NCBI GenBank assembly: GCA_963677785.2
Contig: CAXXDH010000001.1
Span: 496,001-560,000, forward strand
DNA: 64,000 nucleotides
Reading direction: 5' to 3'
DNA from: G963665495 sp963677785
Lineage (GTDB): Bacteria; Desulfobacterota; Desulfovibrionia; Desulfovibrionales; Desulfovibrionaceae
Within the stretch, counting starts at the first letter, position 1; the number at the start of each line of letters is the position of its first letter. The notes beneath the pieces were generated by a model. The model ran no database searches and was not told where the DNA came from. It was given only the letters and a program-made list of their open reading frames with translations. A program made the position numbers and the translations under genes. This document shows positions 34,423-43,200 of the stretch, piece by piece.

Positions 34423-35358
34423 GTGGCATGGAATCTTGAACAATTACGATCTTTTGTTGTTGCTGCGGAAAAGGGATCCTTTTCCGCAGCAGCCCGGCAA
34501 CAAGGGCGGGCGCAGTCTGTCATCAGTACGCACATCGCCTTGCTTGAGGCGGAGCTTGGCGTGGAGCTGTTTGATCGTTCAACGCGTATTCCCACGTTGA
34601 CCCAGGCCGGTGAACATATTCTGGCCGAAGCCCGGGAGGTGCTGCGCCAGTGCCGACAACTGGATACGCGGGCTCTGGCCATCTGTCAAAATTGGGGCGA
34701 GCAACTGAGCATGGCGGTCAGCGACGGCCTGCCTTATCCCGTGATAATCACCGTACTTACCCGTTTCGCCACCACATATCCGTATATATCCGTAAGGTTG
34801 CTGCATTGTTCGCCCGCAGAGGTCCGTTTGCGGGTGGAAAAGGGGGATGTGCATCTCGGACTTGTTTTTGAAGAATTCGAGACCGAATCCGATTCGGTCG
34901 GATCCTATTGGCTCGGCAATGTGGACCAGGTGATCATGGCCGCCAGGGAACATCCTCTGGCCCAGAAAGCGTACATAAGGCGTAGCGATCTTGTCCAGTA
35001 CCGGCAGATTATCATGCGCGACAACAGTAAAGCCTGGCAGGGCAAGACCATCAGTCCGCTTTTTTGGGAAACCAACACGTATTTTGCCGCGGCAGCGCTG
35101 GCCGGCTGGGGAGTGGGCTGGACAACCCTGCCGGTGACCATGGCCAGGCTTGATAACGGAGAAGCCCCTTCAATCCTCGAATTTCTTCCACCAAACCTGG
35201 TCGTGCTCAACAGACATGAAACACCCATTCCTCCGGCCAATGTGATGATGCTTTGGAAAGAAGAATTGAAATCCTGGGATGTGGCGGTCTGGCTGCGCGA
35301 AAATCTGATGCACGGACTGCAGGGAAAATGCGAGTGGGTCGAGCCGGGGAAGCAATAA
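34423..35358 (+). CDS. LysR-family transcriptional regulator
   Basis: 311 residues. The N-terminal winged helix is 'LEQLRSFVVAAEKGSFSAAARQQGRAQSVISTHIALLEAELGVELFDRSTRIPTLTQAG', the standard LysR pattern. It is followed by a helical linker and a two-lobe effector-binding domain. GTG 34423 gives the usual MAWNLEQL start; the ribosome-binding site is weak. Its divergence from the adaptor-pump operon suggests it controls that operon. The effector is unknown. It is convergent with rarA, 11 bases apart. Confidence 0.92.
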   Translation: MAWNLEQLRSFVVAAEKGSFSAAARQQGRAQSVISTHIALLEAELGVELFDRSTRIPTLTQAGEHILAEAREVLRQCRQLDTRALAICQNWGEQLSMAVSDGLPYPVIITVLTRFATTYPYISVRLLHCSPAEVRLRVEKGDVHLGLVFEEFETESDSVGSYWLGNVDQVIMAAREHPLAQKAYIRRSDLVQYRQIIMRDNSKAWQGKTISPLFWETNTYFAAAALAGWGVGWTTLPVTMARLDNGEAPSILEFLPPNLVVLNRHETPIPPANVMMLWKEELKSWDVAVWLRENLMHGLQGKCEWVEPGKQ

Positions 35359-35369
35359 AGAGGCACAGG

Positions 35370-36593
35370 CTATTTTTTGCGCTTCCAGAGGGAGCGCCAC
35401 CAGGCGCTGAGGCGTGGCTCCATGCCCTGGTCCTTGGCCTGGTAAAAACGCTTGCCCACGATTTCATCGGGCAGGTACTGTTGTTCGGCCCAGGCGCCGG
35501 GGAAATTGTGCGGGTATTTGTAGCCCTTGCCGTAGCCCCACTCCTTGTGCAATTTGGTCACAGCGTTGCGGATGTGCAGAGGCACGGGCTTGGGACCGTT
35601 TCGCTTGAGCTCCTGCTGCGCAGCTAGATAGGCGGAGTAGGAGCTGTTGCTTTTGTTGGCCAAGGCCAGGTAGACGCAGGTTTCGGCCAGCGGGATGAAC
35701 CCCTCGGGCATGCCCACGAACTCGACCGCCTGCTGGCAGGAGACCGCCAGGGGCAGGGCCATGGGATCGGCCAGTCCGACGTCTTCGGAGGCGGAAAGGA
35801 TCAGGCGGCGGCAGACGAAGCGCGGATCTTCTCCTCCTTCGAGCAGGCAGGCCAGGTAGTAGACAGCCGCGTCCGGATCGCTGCCGCGAATGGATTTGAT
35901 CATGGCCGAGGCCAGTTCGTAGTGGCTGTCGCCGTCCCGGTCATGGCGCTGCAACAGGTCTGGCAAGGCCGTACGAAGGGCCTCGGAGCTGCGTTTCTCT
36001 TCTGGCAATCCCGCGGCGTATTCCACCAGGTTGAGCAATACGCGGGCGTCGCCGTTGGCCAGGCCGGTCATCAAGGCCAGGGCTCCTTCATCCAGCTCCA
36101 CGTCCAGGGCCTGGGCTCCCTTACGCGCGATTTGCAGCAGTTCTTCCCGGGTGAGCGGGTTGAAACGCAGCACATGCAAGCGGGACAGGAGCTGCTTGGT
36201 CACGGAAAACGACGGATTTTCCGTGGTGGAGCCCAGCAGCGTAATCTCGCCGCTTTCCAACAAGGGGAGAAAAAAATCCTGCTGCGCTTTGGAAAAACGG
36301 TGCAGCTCGTCCAGAACCAGCACTTCGACGCCGTTCAGCAGGGTACGCAGTTTGCTCAGCCCGGCCTCGGGCGCGCTGACGCGGATCCAGGGACGGCCGC
36401 TCATACGGGCCAACAGCAGCGCGCAGGTGGATTTGCCGCAGCCAGGCGGGCCAAAAAAAAGCAGGCTGGGCAAGCGATCGGCCTGTATGAGATTGTCCAG
36501 CCTGCCGCGTAAGTGGCCTTGCCCCTGAAAGTCCTCCAGGACCTCGGGCCGGATTTTGTCGGCAAGCGGTTGTTTGCTTGATGCAGCGGACAT
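35370..36593 (-). CDS. rarA: Replication-associated recombination protein A (AAA+ ATPase)
   Basis: 407 residues from ATG 36593 (AAGGA upstream). 'PLADKIRPEVLEDFQGQGHL' is the family start, then Walker A 'FFGPPGCGKSTCALLLA', Walker B 'VLVLDELHRF', sensor 1 'LLGSTTENPSF', and the C-terminal tetramerisation region 'IRGSDPDAAVYYLACLLEGGEDPRFVCRRLILSASEDVGLADP'. It acts at stalled replication forks with RecA and SSB. Upstream on the same strand is a candidate small RNA with its own terminator. RarA genes in some bacteria sit next to 6S RNA. Confidence 0.95.
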   Translation of the reverse strand: MSAASSKQPLADKIRPEVLEDFQGQGHLRGRLDNLIQADRLPSLLFFGPPGCGKSTCALLLARMSGRPWIRVSAPEAGLSKLRTLLNGVEVLVLDELHRFSKAQQDFFLPLLESGEITLLGSTTENPSFSVTKQLLSRLHVLRFNPLTREELLQIARKGAQALDVELDEGALALMTGLANGDARVLLNLVEYAAGLPEEKRSSEALRTALPDLLQRHDRDGDSHYELASAMIKSIRGSDPDAAVYYLACLLEGGEDPRFVCRRLILSASEDVGLADPMALPLAVSCQQAVEFVGMPEGFIPLAETCVYLALANKSNSSYSAYLAAQQELKRNGPKPVPLHIRNAVTKLHKEWGYGKGYKYPHNFPGAWAEQQYLPDEIVGKRFYQAKDQGMEPRLSAWWRSLWKRKK

Positions 36594-36693
36594 TCGTGTT
36601 TTCCTTGAAAAAGACTGGGCCTCGGCCCGGATAGGCGGATCATAGCCCGGGACGTTCGGGGATTCAAGCGGGGGAAGTGGAAGATGGCAGGGA

Positions 36694-36735
36694 GAAAAAA
36701 GCAACGGCCCGTGTCCATGGCGAGACAGGGCCGTT
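36694..36735 (-). terminator. Rho-independent terminator of the candidate small RNA
   Basis: Reading leftward, arms AACGGCCC (36735-36728) and GGGCCGTT (36710-36703) with an inner TGTC/GACA pair, then GCTTTTTTC. It lies 100 bases before the rarA start. Confidence 0.88.
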
Positions 36736-36830
36736 AGCGCTTCCCAAATGCACCGTGTGACTGGGTCGCCATGACTTCTCTTTAGGCATGGGCTTGAAAC
36801 CCGCGGTCATCACGTATGCTCCAGGATTAC
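36694..36830 (-). ncRNA. Candidate structured small RNA upstream of rarA
   Basis: A sigma54-type promoter ends at 36841 and an intrinsic terminator lies at 36694-36735, leaving a gene-free transcript of about 135 nt. Inside, CGTG-A-TGAC (near 36810) can pair with GTCA-CACG (near 36760), with GCA/TGC continuing outward. This makes a long imperfect rod enclosing a GGG-TTTCAA-GCCC hairpin and a GCC/GGC hairpin. The closing rod with central bulges resembles 6S RNA in outline, and 6S beside rarA is known in Bacillus, but the length is short and the promoter type differs. An SRP or tmRNA signature is absent. Confidence 0.5.
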
Positions 36831-36840
36831 TTATTAAATA

Positions 36841-36856
36841 GCATGTAGCGTGCCAA
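36841..36856 (-). promoter_or_regulatory. Candidate sigma54 (-24/-12) promoter for the small RNA
   Basis: Reading leftward, TTGGCACGCTACATGC. The -24 element TTGGCACG is a perfect match to consensus. The -12 GC follows at exactly the required spacing (GG to GC 12 bases apart), and one base of TTGC differs (ATGC). Predicted transcription start near 36830. Confidence 0.6.
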
Positions 36857-37114
36857 AAGAAAGATAATAAAGAGAATATCTGTTATTTCAATGTGGTATG
36901 TAAAATGCGCCGAAGCAGCAGCTTTTCAGGTTTGTCCAAATACATGCCGGATGTTCCTTTTTAAGGAACATTTTGTCCACATTTCGGTAATTAGCCCGAT
37001 GGGACGGGAATTTTGTACGGATTTGCGGGAAAAAGACGTAGGAAACGAAAAAAAACTACGATATTTCGTGAAAAATAGCGGGGTAGGAAAGGGGGATTGA
37101 GAAAAAACTGGTGG
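36857..37114. other. Intergenic, no gene supported
   Basis: About 260 bases between the SPOR lipoprotein stop and the sigma54-like site. A possible upstream activator site for the sigma54 promoter would be expected here, but I see no convincing palindrome. A 69-codon ORF at 36891 lacks coding character. Confidence 0.4.
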
Positions 37115-37852
37115 TCAAAATTTGACGACAGCGCAAAAAGACTGCTTTGTTTTGACTTGTTTACAGACATCCGCCGCTTGTTGCCGCGTGGGATAGGGGC
37201 CGACGATGAGGCGGTGGAAAACGCCCTTTTTCCCGAAATCGAGACGTCGCGTACGAAACTGTTTGTTGTCGAAAAGATTGGGAAACATTTGGCGGTATTG
37301 TGCTGCAGCCGGTTCGATGTTCAGGGCGCGTTTGTAGGAGGCCAGATGCGCGCCGTAATATTTGCCCGGAGCGCCGCTTTTCAGGACGCGCTCCCGGGAG
37401 GACTGCTTTGATTCGGCCTTGTTTTTGGATTTAAAGGTGGTGTCTCCAAAGGTTTGCATATCCCCAAGACTTTGCTTCGGAGTCGATTTGCAGGAATGCT
37501 TGGGCTTGGCGTCGATCTGGGCAATCAGATATTTGGCCAGCGCGCCCACGGGACGCTGATCGAATCCGGGATACAGGTCATTGACCATGATGGTGTCAGG
37601 CGCCTGTTCCAAAACATCCAGGTAAACACGTTTGGCTAGAGGCGTGCGTCCTGTTTTTTGGTACACAATGCCCAGGAGCAGCGCACGTTCCGGATCGAAT
37701 CGCAGATTCAAGACAGCGCCTTGAAGATTTTTCTCCGCCTCCGTATATTCTTGGGCCTTTATCAGTTCCACTGTGGTCGGGGGGCGCTTGGACGCGCAGG
37801 AAATCAGCAACAGCAGCGAAAGTATGGCAAGGGCAAGTGTACTTTTTTTCAT
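37115..37852 (-). CDS. SPOR-domain lipoprotein
   Basis: 245 residues. A signal peptide with lipobox LISC places the lipidated Cys at position 19. Residues 25-110 contain a TPR-like segment ('QEYTEAEKNLQGAVLNLRFDPERALLLGIVYQKTGRTPLAKRVYLDVL'). A Lys/Ser-rich linker follows, and the last 80 residues form a SPOR (peptidoglycan-binding) domain ending 'HRLIVGPYPTRQQAADVCKQVK...FCAVVKF'. Such proteins bind denuded septal peptidoglycan. A possible -24/-12 promoter lies about 110 bases upstream. Specific partner unknown. Confidence 0.85.
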   Translation of the reverse strand: MKKSTLALAILSLLLLISCASKRPPTTVELIKAQEYTEAEKNLQGAVLNLRFDPERALLLGIVYQKTGRTPLAKRVYLDVLEQAPDTIMVNDLYPGFDQRPVGALAKYLIAQIDAKPKHSCKSTPKQSLGDMQTFGDTTFKSKNKAESKQSSRERVLKSGAPGKYYGAHLASYKRALNIEPAAAQYRQMFPNLFDNKQFRTRRLDFGKKGVFHRLIVGPYPTRQQAADVCKQVKTKQSFCAVVKF

Positions 37853-37958
37853 GGCAATTATGTTGACGTGTTAGAGAAAAATCACAGTTGCTGCGTACCC
37901 TAGAGCAAACCAGGGCCGGGATGCAAGGGGTTGAATCACAAAAAAACGGTTTCAGGGA

Positions 37959-37973
37959 GCCAGACAGGTGCCA
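37959..37973 (-). promoter_or_regulatory. Possible sigma54 promoter for the SPOR lipoprotein
   Basis: Reading leftward, TGGCAC-CTGTC-TGGC. The -24 element is perfect and the GG-GC spacing is correct, but the -12 element is TGGC rather than TTGC. It lies about 107 bases ahead of the gene. Confidence 0.3.
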
Positions 37974-38161
37974 CGCAGCAGTTTGTCAGATTTTGTTGGA
38001 AAAGACTCTTGCCAAACGTTTGAGGAATGGGTATTATATTTATTTCCAGCGCTGAGAATTGTCTTGGCGCGGAAGGGAGCCGGGCGGCGTAGGCGCTGCC
38101 AACCCCGTCAGGCGAGAGATCGAGCAGCGGTAACAGTTGCTTGCGGGTGTCCGGCTCCCAT

Positions 38162-38216
38162 AAGGGCGCAAGGTTTCGACCTTGCGCCCTTACTATTTTG
38201 GCGCAGCCAAAATAGT
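38162..38216. repeat. Tandem perfect hairpins downstream of the GGDEF gene
   Basis: Hairpin 1 has 12-base arms AAGGGCGCAAGG/CCTTGCGCCCTT (38162-38191). Hairpin 2 has 11-base arms ACTATTTTGGC/GCCAAAATAGT (38192-38216) and abuts it. There is no T-run in either direction. They are likely a terminator pair or a REP-like element. Confidence 0.75.
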
Positions 38217-38252
38217 TCACAAAAAAAGCGCGTAAGTGCCGGGGCCTGGTGT

Positions 38253-39983
38253 TCAGTTTTGTTTCGCGGATGTGATAGTGTGCTGGTTGTCCAGTTTGGC
38301 CTTGTACAAGGCCTGGCCGGCGCGTTCGAACACGGAATTGGGCGTATCGTCGGATGCGCAGGTAATGACGCTGATATTCAAGGTTGAATTGACGCGTATG
38401 CTTGGGTCGGGATGAAAAAAGAGATTGGCGAACGACTTGCGAAAACGTTCGGCCGCGTGCATGGCGTCGTTTTCCGTGGTGCCGGGCAGGATTATGGCGA
38501 ATTCCTCGTTGTCGAAACGGCAGGGGACATCCTGCGCGCGTACGCCCTTGCGGATCAGCTCGCCCAGAGTGCTGAGCATTTTGTCGGCCTGGGGCGGGCC
38601 GTAGGTCTCATTGAAACGCCGGAAATTGTCCACATTGAGCAGCAACAGCGAAAGCGGGCTTCCTGTGAGTCTGGAGCTTTCGATGGCATTTTCCAGGCTG
38701 CTCTCGAAAAAACGCTTGTTGTACAGACCGGTGAGTTCGTCGGTGATTTCAACCTGCTGTTGGTCCTTTTCCCGGGAAATATTCTCTTGTTCTCCGGAAA
38801 CAAGGGCCGAGCGCCTGACCAGCGCCAACGAAAGAGGCAGGCCTGCCAGAGCGGCTGCAAAAAGCTGGATATGGTGGAGCGCAAAACCATGGGAAAAGCT
38901 GAACAGGTTGTCGGCAACTGCAAACAGTACGCCGGTCACCAGCAGGGGCCAGGCGGAGAGGTAGAGACGCGCTCCCGGCAAATTGCCGCGTACGGCGGCC
39001 AGCGCACCTGCCCCGCAGAGCCCGAGCAGCAGCAGTGCGGTGGCAAATCCGACGTACGTCGCGGCCTGGTCCGCACCGAAGACAAGGCAGACAAGCCCTG
39101 CCAGCAGTGGAAAGGGACAGAGCCGGATCAGCAGATCCACCAGAGGGACGTGGCGCTTGGTTTCCAGGAAAAAGCGGCTGTAAGCGGCGCCGCAGATAAG
39201 AACGGCGTACGCGAATATTGTCGTGCGTGCGGAGACAACCGCAGCGAGTACGGGATCCGTAAGCGCCAGGAGGCCCGAATTCGCCACATGGTAGCAGAAC
39301 AGCGCAAAGAGAAAGGCAATATACAGGAATTGCAGTCTGGACCGCTGCGTCAGCCAACAGCAAAAAGCAAACCCCAGTGCGGCGGCAAGCGCGCCCAGTG
39401 CCAGCCCCAGTGCCAGAACGTATTGCCAGGTCAGCCGGTAGAATGTGTCGGCATTAAATACGCGCAGGTCTTTTGCAGGAGCATGGACCGAGCGGAGCTG
39501 TAAGTAGGCGTATGACTGCGCGTCCGGGCCGGATGCGTTTTGTGAGAGTTCGTTAGGCAGGCGCAGAGCCGGAAAGGGAAATTGCGGCGACAACGGCGCA
39601 TCCGTGGCCGTATTCTGAACAGAAAAGAGCCAGTTTTCCGGACCGGTTGGCGTGAACAGGGCCAGTTCGCCGGACCGCGCGTTCCTGAGCCCCAAAACTG
39701 CCGTATCCGGGAGCAGATCCGGACGGAAGCGTATCCAGTAAACAGTATCCTGCGCAAAAGAATCAAGCGTGTCGCAGGAGGTAAAGCGGAAGGCGAACTC
39801 CGGACTGCTGATCCGTTGGAATCCGCCAGTGAAATTTTTTGACTCAGCATAGCAGCGTGCCTGGGGCAGCAGCTCCGGCATGCGTGCGGCAGCCCCGACA
39901 CGGGCGCAGCAGCACGACAGGAGAAGCGCAAGGCTGAACAAAACGCTTCTTGCGTATGGAATTGCAACATCCCAAGCTAACAT
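38253..39983 (-). CDS. 7TMR-DISM membrane protein with degenerate GGDEF domain
   Basis: 576 residues from ATG 39983 (CGGGGG upstream). Signal peptide, then a periplasmic DISMED2-like beta domain (about 35-175), seven membrane helices (about 185-400) and a C-terminal GGDEF domain (about 412-576). The GGDEF signature reads DNEEF at residues 491-495. The first metal-binding Asp of the DxD motif is replaced (NVDNF). Both changes affect nucleotide and metal binding in diguanylate cyclases, so enzymatic activity is doubtful. A GTP- or c-di-GMP-binding effector role is possible. Monocistronic; strong hairpins lie downstream. Confidence 0.85.
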   Translation of the reverse strand: MLAWDVAIPYARSVLFSLALLLSCCCARVGAAARMPELLPQARCYAESKNFTGGFQRISSPEFAFRFTSCDTLDSFAQDTVYWIRFRPDLLPDTAVLGLRNARSGELALFTPTGPENWLFSVQNTATDAPLSPQFPFPALRLPNELSQNASGPDAQSYAYLQLRSVHAPAKDLRVFNADTFYRLTWQYVLALGLALGALAAALGFAFCCWLTQRSRLQFLYIAFLFALFCYHVANSGLLALTDPVLAAVVSARTTIFAYAVLICGAAYSRFFLETKRHVPLVDLLIRLCPFPLLAGLVCLVFGADQAATYVGFATALLLLGLCGAGALAAVRGNLPGARLYLSAWPLLVTGVLFAVADNLFSFSHGFALHHIQLFAAALAGLPLSLALVRRSALVSGEQENISREKDQQQVEITDELTGLYNKRFFESSLENAIESSRLTGSPLSLLLLNVDNFRRFNETYGPPQADKMLSTLGELIRKGVRAQDVPCRFDNEEFAIILPGTTENDAMHAAERFRKSFANLFFHPDPSIRVNSTLNISVITCASDDTPNSVFERAGQALYKAKLDNQHTITSAKQN

Positions 39984-40181
39984 GATTTTTCCCCCGGAAA
40001 CCAGAAAGACCCCCACGAAAACACATCACTCCCTTCGATTTTTCAGGAAGTAGCATAAGCATACACAGGGAAAAAAGCGAGCGCAACATCAAACCGTTTG
40101 TTTCCCGGCAGGAAAAGTCGTGACCAGCATTCTGCATATCAGAAATGCGTACGCCGGGAGATTCTCTGTTTTCGATTATAC

Positions 40182-40214
40182 CGCGGCATTGCCTGAGCAA
40201 GAGGCAATGCCGCG
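40182..40214. terminator. Hairpin downstream of the treS-maltokinase gene
   Basis: Perfect 12-base arms CGCGGCATTGCC/GGCAATGCCGCG with a 9-base loop, just after the stop of the minus-strand gene. The leftward flank is not T-rich, so it may be factor-assisted or protect the 3' end of the mRNA. Confidence 0.6.
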
Positions 40215-40221
40215 CCAAGAT

Positions 40222-43200
40222 TCAATTTTGTTGTGGAAAGCTGTCTAGCAGAGCCCGTATGCAGCGTAACGGCAGGAGTTTGTCCGGTTTGCCTGAGGCC
40301 ATTTCCCGTTCCACACCGATACAGGCCCGCTCCAAAAGAAAGCAGGCCAGAAGAATGTGCTGGGCATTTTTATCCAGGGGGGCCAGGGATGCGCCGTGCA
40401 CCGTCTCCAGATAGGCCTGCAGGAATTCGTTCCAGGTAGCCTTGATCCAGGCCTCGGCCCAGTCTGTGAGTTCCGGATCGGGTTGACCGTCTTCGGGCTG
40501 TTCCTCCAGAGCGAAATAGGCGGCGTGCTGCAAAGAAAGCAGCATGCCGGCCACATCGCGCAGGCAAGAGCGTTTGAGCCTGCGGTCGCCGATGGTCCGC
40601 TCGGACTCTCCCTCAAAATCCAGAAACTGAAAATCTTTGCCCGTAAACAAGACCTGGGCAAGATGAAAGTCTCCGTGGATACGTGTTTTCAGACAGGAAA
40701 GACGGGTCTGGGAAACGCGCTGCAGCAGCTCCAGCAGGACGGTTTCGTTCTGGACAAAATCATGCGCGGTTTCGCGTTGGGGCTCGGGAATCTTTTTGAG
40801 TTGCTTGCTGACGCTCAAGACCGCCTTGCGCAGCTGGTTGCGCATGGATTGGTATACGGAACGCTGGTAGAGTTTGGTAAAGGATTCGGGCCGGAATTCT
40901 CCACTGGTTTTGGGTGAGCTGAACGCCAGGTGCAGTTCGCCGGTCCGTTTACCCAACACGCGCAGGGCCTCCAGAGTGAACTCGCCCATGGCCAGGCGCA
41001 GAGGGGCCGGAAGCTCCAGCGTTTCGTCCGGAAACAAGGTTAGCTGCCATTGGGCTGGGGCATGCTCCATACGCAGCACCTTGACCTGCTCGAAAAAGCC
41101 TTTCAGCGCTTCCTGCGCGTAGGACCAGCCATCCACGGCGCCGGGCAAGTATTCCTGCAGCAAGCCGATGGTATAGCTTTTTCCCCAGGCTGTTTTGTAA
41201 TCCAAGCGGCCGGCGTACTGCGGGATGTTGGCAAAATGCATCTGGTCGGTGAGAAAGGCCGTGAGTTCGGCCTCGGGGTGGATGCCGCTTTCAAGCGGAC
41301 GGTACAGTTTCAGCAGCAGGCGGTCGTCGTATTGAATGGCCTGGTTTCTGACCACGTCGCCTACCAGTCCGTACTGGCACGCTGCGGCAGGATTGAGCGT
41401 ACGCCAGGCATTGCCCAGATGGACGGACAGACTGCCGCCTCCGGCGGACTTGGGTTTCCGTTTTTTTTGCGCCAGGTCCAGATACCAGCGCTGGACGGCC
41501 GGATCCCAAAGACCATGGTACAGTACTCCGGGGTCCTTGCCGCTGCTTCCTTTTATGTTGGCCAGAATCGGAGCCTGCCGTTCTTCCCTGACCTGCTCGG
41601 CTTCCTCGCCGCGCGCAATGGATATGGGCAGCATGAAGTGCTGCGACAGGCCGACCTTGTAGGAGAGCTTCAGATGGAGCAAACGGCCGCCCTCACTGCT
41701 TTTGTCCGTGGCGAACCAGTCTCGGAACACCACGTCTTTCAAAGCCAGAGGCCGGTTGCTGAAACAGTCGGCCTTCTCCAGGTAGGCCGGAAGGATTTCC
41801 TTTTCAAGAAGTTGCCGCAGTTCCGTGTTGTCCAGCCATCTGGGGCCGCGAGGCAACTCGATTTCCACCAGCTCTCTGCAGGGCGCGGGCTGCTCCGCAA
41901 GCTCTTCCGGTTCGAGCTTGAGCCAGAAATAGTCATGCATGCCCAGGGGCAGCACATACGTGCCATCCTCGATACGCGGGAAGCGCGTACCGCTGATGAT
42001 GTCCACCGGCTGGTATCCGGCATATTCCGCAAGATCCAGTTCGATGACCTGGGAAAAACGCGAGAGATTGACAAGCACAAGGATGGCTTCGTCTTCAAAG
42101 GTCCGGACAAAGGCCAGAACTTTGTGGTTGTCGCTTTTGCAAAAGAGCATTTTTCCGCGGCCGAAGGCTTTGTAGCGTTTGCGTATGCCGATGATCGTCC
42201 GCATCCACCACAGCAGGGAGGAAGGGTTTTTGGTCTGGTTCTCCACATTGACCACTTCGTAGTGGTATTCCGGGTCGATGATCACCGGCAGGAACAGGGT
42301 CTGCGGATTGACCTTGGAAAAGCCCGCGTTGCGGTCCGGGCTCCATTGCATGGGGGTGCGTACGCCGTCTCTGTCGCCCAGGTGGTAGTTGTCGCCCATG
42401 CCGATTTCATCGCCATAATAAATGATGGGCGTACCCGGAAAGGAGAACAGAATGAAATTGATAAGCTCGATTTTTCTGCGGTCGTTGGACATCAGCGGTG
42501 AGAGTCTGCGCCGGATGCCCAGGTTGATCCGCGCCCGAATGTCCTTGGCGTAGACTCGGTACATGTAGTCGCGCTCCTCGTCGCTGACCATTTCGAGCGT
42601 CAGTTCGTCGTGGTTGCGCAGAAACATGGCCCACTGGCAGTTGTCCGGAATTTCGGGTGTCTGCTCCAGAATGTCCAGGATGGGGTAGCGATCTTCCATC
42701 CAGAGCGACATATAAATACGGGGCATGATGGGAAAATGGAAGCACATGTGGCATTCCGTGCCCTCGCCGAAATAATGCACTGCGTCCTCCGGCCATTGGT
42801 TGGCCTCGGCAAGGAGCATGCGGTTTTCGTATCTGGAGTCGATGTAGCCGCGTAGTTCGCGCAGGAAGGCGTGGGTTTCTTCCAGGTTTTCGCAATTGGT
42901 GCCTTCGCGTTCGTAGAGGTAGGGTACGGCGTCCAGCCGCAGGCCATCCACGCCCATGCCCAGCCAGAAGTCGATGACTTTGAACATGGCTTTGCGTACG
43001 CGGGGATTTTCAAAATTCAGGTCGGGCTGGTGCGAATAGAAGCGGTGCCAGAAGTAGGCCCTGGCCACTGGGTCCCAGGTCCAGTTGGAGGTTTCAAAAT
43101 CCTGAAAAATGATTCGGGCCTCTCCGTACTGGCGCGAATTGTCGCTCCAGACGTAGAAATCCCTGGCCGCTGCCCCTGGTTTGGCAGTTCGCGCTTTTTG

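Larger units (their letters stand above)
37853..38252. other. Structured intergenic region
   Basis: About 400 bases with no supported gene. It holds a possible sigma54 site at 37959-37973 and a large GGGAGCCGG/CCGGCTCCC inverted repeat (about 38072-38160 outer arms), then two perfect hairpins (38162-38216). A minus-strand 94-codon frame is probably a shadow of these repeats. Confidence 0.45.

Noticed and set aside
36694..36830. SRP RNA, tmRNA or RNase P RNA in the candidate small RNA interval
   Set aside because: None of their conserved core sequences is present and the length does not fit.
36891..37100. 69-codon plus-strand ORF
   Set aside because: No ribosome-binding site, biased composition without family features, and it crosses into the SPOR lipoprotein neighbourhood.
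37936..38220. 94-codon minus-strand ORF over the hairpin region
   Set aside because: It coincides with the inverted repeats, has no ribosome-binding site, and looks like a shadow of the structured DNA.
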